Shown in pieces: positions 32,453 to 37,848 of a stretch of 37,848 bases of DNA (its first letter is position 1; each line of letters begins with the position of its first letter). Source of the stretch: Companilactobacillus jidongensis (GTDB lineage Bacteria; Bacillota; Bacilli; Lactobacillales; Lactobacillaceae); the NCBI RefSeq assembly GCF_003946575.1, contig NZ_RHOP01000024.1, positions 1 through 37,848 on the forward strand, read 5' to 3'. Both the position numbers and the translations under genes were made by a program. Below the pieces are notes generated by a model, which worked only from the letters and a program-made list of their open reading frames with translations, ran no database searches and was not told where the DNA came from.

Positions 32453-32483
32453 TTGTGTTAGCGCTTCCAAAATACGTTATAAT
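32453..32483 (+). promoter_or_regulatory. Promoter with cre-like site before the 25-aa peptide gene
   Basis: TTGTGT (32453-32458), 19 bases, TATAAT (32478-32483). TGTTAGCGCTTCCA (32456-32469) matches the CcpA cre consensus at 12 of 14 positions and covers the -35 and spacer, which would fit catabolite repression. Confidence 0.45.
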
Positions 32484-32524
32484 AGACTTGTAAAGAAGTT
32501 AAATATATGTTGGAGGTGTTGGTC

Positions 32525-32602
32525 ATGCTAAATATTATTGCTGATCTCTTCAATAAGATCGTGGACTATACAATCAACTTTGATTGGTGGGGAATTAAGT
32601 AG
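32525..32602 (+). CDS. 25-residue amphipathic peptide
   Basis: A short ORF reading MLNIIADLFNKIVDYTIN then FDWWGIK, followed by TAG. A strong ribosome binding site GGAGGTG lies seven bases upstream, and a promoter with TATAAT sits 42 bases before the start. The first 18 residues form a good amphipathic helix, resembling phenol-soluble-modulin or delta-lysin-type peptides in size and pattern, though no homology is shown. There is no leader peptide. It could be a secreted peptide, a membrane-active peptide, or a leader ORF for the YxeA gene 88 bases downstream. Confidence 0.55.
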   Translation: MLNIIADLFNKIVDYTINFDWWGIK

Positions 32603-32689
32603 CTTACGATTTTGTAAGAAGAATGTAAGTGAAACAAATGTAGAATTAACCCAAAAAACTTTAGTATATTTCTCAGGAGGTAAGGATAA

Positions 32690-33076
32690 ATGAGAAGTCT
32701 ACTAAAGTTTTTGTTATTATCAGTTACTATTATAGGATTGGCATATGTTGGTGCATGTGCATATACAAAGGATCGTACCGATCAATTTTCACAGGCATTG
32801 GGACAATATAATTTCTTGGTCAAGAAGGAACCACGCTACGTTAAGATCGACAATGCCAAGGGTAAAGATGAAGATGGCTATGGAAATTATGACTATAATC
32901 TAACTAGCTACGATGACCAAGGTAATGAGCATCCTATTCAATTCACCGGTATGGGGAAGTTGAAACAAGGCCACTACTTAGAAGTAATGACTAAAGGTGC
33001 TTACGTTTATACTTACAAAGAAGTGTTCCAAAAAGATATGCCGAGTGATGTTTACAGTAAATTGCAGGTAGAATAA
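32690..33076 (+). CDS. YxeA family (DUF1093) secreted protein
   Basis: A 128-residue exported protein with an N-terminal hydrophobic signal or anchor (LLKFLLLSVTIIGLAYVGACAY). The DUF1093/YxeA domain follows: YNFLVKKEPRYVKID, then the strand-rich YDYNLTSYDDQGNEHPIQFTG and GHYLEVMTKGAYVYTY. The function of the family is unknown. CAGGAGG precedes the ATG. It shares a transcript region with the 25-residue peptide upstream and ends in a strong terminator. Confidence 0.83.
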   Translation: MRSLLKFLLLSVTIIGLAYVGACAYTKDRTDQFSQALGQYNFLVKKEPRYVKIDNAKGKDEDGYGNYDYNLTSYDDQGNEHPIQFTGMGKLKQGHYLEVMTKGAYVYTYKEVFQKDMPSDVYSKLQVE

Positions 33077-33105
33077 AAGCTATGGCCGCAGCCATAGCTT
33101 TTTTA
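33075..33105 (+). terminator. Terminator of the YxeA family gene
   Basis: AAAAGCTATGGC, loop CGCA, GCCATAGCTTTT and further T. It lies between two convergent genes and can serve both strands. Confidence 0.88.
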
Positions 33106-33109
33106 GTAT

Positions 33110-34954
33110 CTATAAGTTAATATCATCCGCCCTAACAAATTCGTTAGTTGCTATACGATAATATGTTTTTCCGTTAATATTTACAAATCTGTCTGATTTA
33201 TATGCCGATTCTGCAGGCAATTGCTTAGTTGTCGCATTCCCACGTTCATCATAAACAGTCACAGCCTTGGTAGTTGTCACTACTTGTGAATTATATGTAT
33301 ATTCGTAGACACTGCTAGCCTTAACGAATTCATTAGTTGCAACACGGTAGTATTTTGCACCATTAATATTAACCGTTCTGTCAGATACCCAGTCAGTTGA
33401 TGATTTAAGTGCACGACTGAGTGTTTTACCGTGCGCATTGACTATCTCACCATAATTATTGTTATAAACTCTGACATAAGCATTATCACTGACATAGACG
33501 TACACATCGCTAGCCTTTACCCATTGGTCTGTCGAAACACGATAGTATGTTGTTCCATTTAAAATCATCTTTTCATCATTATGTCGATTTACACCTGGAT
33601 TAAGGAATGACCCCTCAATATTATTCCCTTCAGAATCATATATTTGAACTTTGGGTTTGTCGTTATATGTTGCAGAGGTTTGATCAATATTATCAATTTC
33701 ACGGTCCGGTTCGGTGGTAGATGAGCCACCACCGTTGCTATTACCAGAACCATTACCATTACCACTAGATAATACATTAATCTTTTGAACAAATTGAACG
33801 TAACCATTTCCAAGATAATATTGGCGTGAAACAGCACCCGCATACGTGTCCCCATCTTTTACAGTGAGCTGTACGGGGTTTGATGTTCCTAAATTCATCC
33901 CATCAACATAACTATTCAGGAACTTCAGCGCAGTTGGACTCATTGCCACCTTAACGATTCGATAATAAGTTTTTCCCTTAGATGAAGAAAAAGTATTTCC
34001 TATTTCAATTGATTTTGCAGTGCCACTTTTATAATTAGGATCTGCTTTCAAAACATCATCCGTATCAAGTGCAAAACCCGCATTCTCAGCATCAGCGTAA
34101 AAGGTTCCATCCGTCTGAATATTATCTGCAATACCGACAGTATCACCCTTGAAGGAATCGTCAGTATCAATTAGTTTGACATCACCATCTGCAACATTCT
34201 GAATATCCTGAACAGAAGTGCCATCTTTGACTGAAATTTCAGTTGGATACTGGAGATCCGCTGATTTTATATCAGTATAATTATTGATTATATGAACATT
34301 CTTTGGACCCGCTACGGTTCCAAAAGTCATTTTTGTTGAACCAGTATCTGTGCCCTGTTCAAAACTCGTAAAATAATTAAGATTAAAATCAATCTTGAAA
34401 GAACCCTTTTTATCGATTACATTCTGTAAATCATCAGCATTAGTAATCAAATTTCCATTTTGATCAGATATTTTCATGACTATATAAATCAAATTATCAG
34501 TTAAATAAGCTGTGCTTGCATCGGATAATAAAGGCTTGGTACCGAATACACCAGCTCCGTTTAACTCTGAATATGGTACGACAGACGAACCATCAGTATT
34601 TCCAATACCTTTAGAAAGATCAAAACCATAGCTCATTAAATTGAAAAATGATGCCGCCTCATCGGCAGTATCTCCATAACTCCAGATTTGATTATTCATA
34701 CTAACGCTAAGTTCTTTAGAAATACTCGTTATTTTATCGACATCAATGTTATCGATTATTTGTTGTATATCAGGACCATCTGCATTAGTTTTAGCAACTG
34801 GAATACTCCCAGATACATCTGATACAATCGCACTAGTATTTTCAGCTTTAACAGTATCAGGTGATACCCCAACCAATATCATTCCGCAAATCAAAGTCAT
34901 GGTAGATGTTAAAATCCAATTATTTTGTGTTCTATGTGTCTTTTTGAGTTTCAT
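33110..34954 (-). CDS. Secreted surface protein with C-terminal SLAP-like repeats (614 aa)
   Basis: A signal peptide of about 37 residues (THRTQNNWILTST... ending DTVKA) resembles a degenerate KxYKxGKxW type. Residues ~40-400 are an unrecognised strand-rich ectodomain. A Gly/Ser/Asn linker near 395-410 leads to three SLAP-like cell-wall-binding repeats, each with a YYRVxTNEFVKA-type core and ending DDINL. There is no LPxTG motif, so attachment is non-covalent. The last ~220 residues are nearly the same as in the next gene. The ribosome binding site ATAGGGGGGA is G-rich and perfectly complementary over 10 nt to the C-rich small RNAs. Confidence 0.82.
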   Translation of the reverse strand: MKLKKTHRTQNNWILTSTMTLICGMILVGVSPDTVKAENTSAIVSDVSGSIPVAKTNADGPDIQQIIDNIDVDKITSISKELSVSMNNQIWSYGDTADEAASFFNLMSYGFDLSKGIGNTDGSSVVPYSELNGAGVFGTKPLLSDASTAYLTDNLIYIVMKISDQNGNLITNADDLQNVIDKKGSFKIDFNLNYFTSFEQGTDTGSTKMTFGTVAGPKNVHIINNYTDIKSADLQYPTEISVKDGTSVQDIQNVADGDVKLIDTDDSFKGDTVGIADNIQTDGTFYADAENAGFALDTDDVLKADPNYKSGTAKSIEIGNTFSSSKGKTYYRIVKVAMSPTALKFLNSYVDGMNLGTSNPVQLTVKDGDTYAGAVSRQYYLGNGYVQFVQKINVLSSGNGNGSGNSNGGGSSTTEPDREIDNIDQTSATYNDKPKVQIYDSEGNNIEGSFLNPGVNRHNDEKMILNGTTYYRVSTDQWVKASDVYVYVSDNAYVRVYNNNYGEIVNAHGKTLSRALKSSTDWVSDRTVNINGAKYYRVATNEFVKASSVYEYTYNSQVVTTTKAVTVYDERGNATTKQLPAESAYKSDRFVNINGKTYYRIATNEFVRADDINL

Positions 34955-35025
34955 GATATTCCCCCCTATTTATAAATTAATCATATACTTATGGGGTTCG
35001 TTTAGCACTTACTAATGTGGTAATA

Positions 35026-35061
35026 AAAAAGTATTTAGACTATTTGGTCTAAATACTTTTT
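35026..35061 (-). terminator. Terminator of the 890-aa surface protein gene
   Basis: AAAAAGTATTTAGAC and its complement around a six-base loop, followed by a T-run on the minus strand. It lies in the gap before the other surface protein gene. Confidence 0.85.
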
Positions 35062-35066
35062 GAAAT

Positions 35067-37739
35067 TTATAAGTTAATATCATTAGCTCTAACAAATTCG
35101 TTAGTTGCGATACGATAATATATTTTTCCGTTAATATTTACAAATCTGTCTGATTTATACGCTGATCCTGCAGGCAATTGCTTAGTTGTCGCATTCCCAC
35201 GTTCGTCATAAACTGTTGCAGCTTTGGCAGTTGTCACTACCTGTGATAGATACGTATATTCATAAACATCGCTAGCTTTGACGAATTCATTTGTAGATAC
35301 ACGATAGTACTTTTCACCGTCAATAGTTGCATACCTATCAGATACCCAGTCAGTTGCGGAAGCCAATTCACGGTTAGCAGTTGTTCCATGTGACTTGATT
35401 AGCTCGCCTAATACATCTTGATATACTCTGACATAAGTATCTTTACCAGTATAAACGTAGACATCGCTAGCCTTTACCCATTGGTCTGTCGAGACACGAT
35501 AGTATGTTGTTCCGTTTAAAATCATTTTTTTATCATTATACCAACTGGTATTTGGATTTAAGAACGATTCAGCGAGCGCATTACCATCAGAACCATATAG
35601 TTGTACCTTTGGTTCATCATAATAAGTTGCGGAAGTTTGTTTGACATCATCTACTTCACTATCTGGTTCAGTTGTTGAAGAGCCACCACCATGATTACCA
35701 TTGTCTGGTGCTACAGGCTTTTCATATGTCTTATAATATGCGTCGACAAAATCAATGTTATTATTTTCAGCTCCTGTAAAATTGGAATAATTATTAATAT
35801 AATAATCCATAAGAGCATTTATAATAGTTTTTAAATTGGTTTCATCGGTTGACACACCAGCCTCTTCAGTGGCATCACTTATAGATCTAGAATAATCTCC
35901 TCCCACAAGTGCATCAATATTGATTGTTGTTTGATCCTTATCTAATGTCTTGTTAGTATTAGGAAGTTTGTCTAATGTCGACTGAAATACCGAGTCACTT
36001 TCAGCGTTCGTTGGATTTAATTGTAATACCCCTATTACTGAAGTATCTTTTGAGGGATCGTCATCGTAATGGATGTTTATTGTTAGATTATATGGTTCGA
36101 TCACGTTGACGAAAACATTGAATACCTGATTGGCCCCCTTGGCATAATCCAAAGTTACCGTGTTTGGATCTGGAGTCGTATATCCGTCTAAAGGCGGAAT
36201 ATTGAATCTTGAACCATCAATTCCTGACAAATCACTTATTGTTTTTACGGGAGTATCCTTACTTGGATCTTGATCTTTTGTAAAATAATTTATAGTGTAA
36301 TTAATTGTATCTTTGTCAACTAAACTCCAAGTTTGGGTTCCAGATTGAGGAGTATTATATAAATCTTCTAATTTCATACTTGAAATAGGTGTGGCTGTTG
36401 GATTTTTATCACTTACCCAACCTTTATACAAATCAGTATTGAATTCCAAATTAGAAGCTTCGCCCAGTCTTGCTGTTGAGTTTAACGTCAAACTTTTTAT
36501 CTTTATGATTCTTCCAGTGACAGCTCCGAAATACAAAAATTGATAATTAGAATTACGGGTTGTCTCATTCATATCAAAATCTGAAAGATCCAAATCAACA
36601 AGATTTGCGTCTCCAGCAAATAAATTAGTTATATTAGTGGTATTCGACGCATCAACACCGCTCAAATTAATCGAGTTTAAGTGACTATATGAAAACATAT
36701 TCTGAATATCTGCAGAGTGAAAATTAAAATTGTCTAAATTAGCTGTTTCTAGATTATTTGTGTAACTAAACATCCGCTGATAATCTGTTACTTTGGGTAA
36801 ATCAACACCTGTAAGATCAACTGTTTTTAGACCAGAGGCATTGAACATCCCATTAACATCAACTGCATTGTGCATGTCTAAGGTTGAAAAGTCATAACTT
36901 GTTAGTGCCATATTACCAGTAAATACATTGTCAAAATATTCAGTCTTAGATGTATCTAATTCATCCTTCATATTTCCCAAATCAGTTAAGTATTCAAAAC
37001 TTTGGAACAATGATGAAATTTTTGAACCTGCAGTAACCTTCCCATCAAAATAGATTGATTTTACTAAAAAAGCATTCCTAAATCCAAACTGATATTGGGT
37101 TGGATCCAGATCTGCCCAAGTTCCGGGCTCAATATGAAGAACGTTTTGACTGTTGATATACCACGAACTACCTAGTTGATCATCTGTATCACTTTTACCA
37201 ACTTTGCTGTTGCCTTCGTCATTACTCGTTGCAAGATTAGTTGGATCATTAATTCCTGTAGTATCGACTGCAGCATTGGGTGCAACTTGTTGTGCCGCAG
37301 CTGTTTGAGCCTCATTATCAGTTGATGTAAGTGTACTTTGAATTCTTGAGGTCGGCTCAACCTTTGGTGTTGTCTGGATTGTATCAGTTTTGGATGTATT
37401 ACCAACGGCAGTGTTGGTAGATACATCCGTATTTTCATTAATTTCTGTATTGGTACCATTAGCCGGTTGCTGTGGTTCATTATTGCTAGTCTCATTATCA
37501 ACTGGTTCTGATTTAGTAACTGTATTTTCTTTTGAATCACTATTATTAGATTGACTGCTTGTCCCCGATGCTACAACGGTACTTACGTCAGCCTTAACAG
37601 TCGTTACCTGAGTTGATCCCAACAAGATCATTCCCCCAGCAAATGCTAAAGTGGATGCAACAATCCAGTTCTTACCTGACTTATATAATTTTTTTCTTAA
37701 AATTGCATTTGGTTTACGCTTCAATTGTTCAAATCTCAT
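35067..37739 (-). CDS. KxYKxGKxW surface protein with BspA-like repeats, MucBP-like region and SLAP-like repeats
   Basis: An 890-residue secreted protein. The signal peptide carries KLYKSGKNWIVAST, the KxYKxGKxW motif linked to accessory secretion. A Thr/Ser/Asn-rich stretch (40-180) is followed by BspA-type leucine-rich repeats (about 210-400, motifs such as MFSYTNNLETANLDNFNF). A MucBP-like domain (INYTINYFTKD, about 480-560) and a second related region come next, then three SLAP-like repeats. The ATG at 37739 follows GGGGAGGG; the earlier in-frame ATG at 37757 has no such site. It is probably an adhesin. Confidence 0.85.
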   Translation of the reverse strand: MRFEQLKRKPNAILRKKLYKSGKNWIVASTLAFAGGMILLGSTQVTTVKADVSTVVASGTSSQSNNSDSKENTVTKSEPVDNETSNNEPQQPANGTNTEINENTDVSTNTAVGNTSKTDTIQTTPKVEPTSRIQSTLTSTDNEAQTAAAQQVAPNAAVDTTGINDPTNLATSNDEGNSKVGKSDTDDQLGSSWYINSQNVLHIEPGTWADLDPTQYQFGFRNAFLVKSIYFDGKVTAGSKISSLFQSFEYLTDLGNMKDELDTSKTEYFDNVFTGNMALTSYDFSTLDMHNAVDVNGMFNASGLKTVDLTGVDLPKVTDYQRMFSYTNNLETANLDNFNFHSADIQNMFSYSHLNSINLSGVDASNTTNITNLFAGDANLVDLDLSDFDMNETTRNSNYQFLYFGAVTGRIIKIKSLTLNSTARLGEASNLEFNTDLYKGWVSDKNPTATPISSMKLEDLYNTPQSGTQTWSLVDKDTINYTINYFTKDQDPSKDTPVKTISDLSGIDGSRFNIPPLDGYTTPDPNTVTLDYAKGANQVFNVFVNVIEPYNLTINIHYDDDPSKDTSVIGVLQLNPTNAESDSVFQSTLDKLPNTNKTLDKDQTTINIDALVGGDYSRSISDATEEAGVSTDETNLKTIINALMDYYINNYSNFTGAENNNIDFVDAYYKTYEKPVAPDNGNHGGGSSTTEPDSEVDDVKQTSATYYDEPKVQLYGSDGNALAESFLNPNTSWYNDKKMILNGTTYYRVSTDQWVKASDVYVYTGKDTYVRVYQDVLGELIKSHGTTANRELASATDWVSDRYATIDGEKYYRVSTNEFVKASDVYEYTYLSQVVTTAKAATVYDERGNATTKQLPAGSAYKSDRFVNINGKIYYRIATNEFVRANDINL

Positions 37740-37770
37740 AATAATCGCCCTCCCCATTTGCCTCTAATAC

Positions 37771-37848
37771 TGGTTCTATACTTTCTGGTATTGATGAATA
37801 ATCAATACCAGTTTTTTTGTACTCTTTTAAAACAAAAAGAACATCACT
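37771..37848. repeat. Right copy of the window-edge inverted repeat
   Basis: This is the reverse complement of bases 1-78 with five differences. The hairpin CTGGTATTGAT/ATCAATACCAG at 37785-37811 is identical, and on the plus strand it is followed by seven T, giving an outward-facing terminator shape. Read on the minus strand, a frame open from the window edge ends at TGA 37729, overlapping the start of the surface protein gene by 11 bases; this may be the 3' end of a partial gene I do not recognise. Confidence 0.75.

Noticed and set aside
35001-35022. A half CIRCE-like TTAGCACTT upstream of the 614-aa surface protein gene
   Set aside because: The second arm is absent (no GAGTGCTAA at the right spacing), so it is not an HrcA site.

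Overview
The window reads as chromosomal DNA of a low-GC lactic acid bacterium. Evidence: D-lactate-type dehydrogenases, KxYKxGKxW-type signal peptide, SLAP-like surface domains, OpuC osmolyte transporter, class III fructose bisphosphatase, T-box and PyrR leaders, and frequent TTG/GTG starts. A Companilactobacillus-like Lactobacillaceae member is my best guess, by inference only. Most of it is ordinary metabolism and transport. The unusual material is regulatory and accessory.

Layout. 0-5.4 kb: AraC-family regulator, DUF488 protein, complete opuCABCD operon, and a small heat shock gene under a perfect CIRCE operator. 5.4-8.5 kb: two tandem CycA-like amino acid permeases, each with its own T-box leader. 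8.6-12.7 kb: an accessory stretch bounded by three copies of a C-rich small RNA. It also holds small orphan genes, broken genes, an Ltp-repeat membrane protein, a separate structured small RNA and a LacI-family regulator. 12.8-19.8 kb: DUF2798 membrane protein, a histidine phosphatase-menG pair, uracil permease behind a PyrR attenuator and a highly folded 237-nt element, fbp, an aldo-keto reductase and a bacteriocin-immunity-like gene. 19.8-24.2 kb: a flavin electron-transfer cluster with three ApbE-like genes, an FMN-binding membrane protein and a haem/FAD ferric reductase-like protein. 24.3-33.1 kb: xanthine-type permease, C69 dipeptidase, EamA transporter, two D-2-hydroxyacid dehydrogenases, a Met T-box with a MetE-like enzyme, an unlisted 25-aa peptide and a YxeA protein. 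33.1-37.8 kb: two large secreted surface proteins sharing a C-terminal SLAP-like module.

The most interesting signal is a shared promoter architecture. All three small RNAs have TTCAYA half-sites at offsets 0, 11 and 33, ending exactly 9 nt before a -10 hexamer. The three promoters of the flavin cluster carry the same half-site 9 nt from the -10 and another 11 nt upstream. One more hexamer with this spacing precedes the immunity-like gene. This looks like the direct-repeat operator of a PhoB/OmpR-type response regulator that is not encoded here. The small RNAs have UCCC-rich single-stranded and loop regions. Those regions are perfectly complementary to the ribosome binding sites of both surface-protein genes (10 nt and 8 nt). 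That suggests an envelope-stress-like circuit, comparable in logic to Listeria LhrC, linking surface proteins and flavin electron transfer. It is a hypothesis from sequence only.

The two window edges carry a 78-bp inverted repeat (73 of 78 positions identical) with a perfect 11-bp hairpin.
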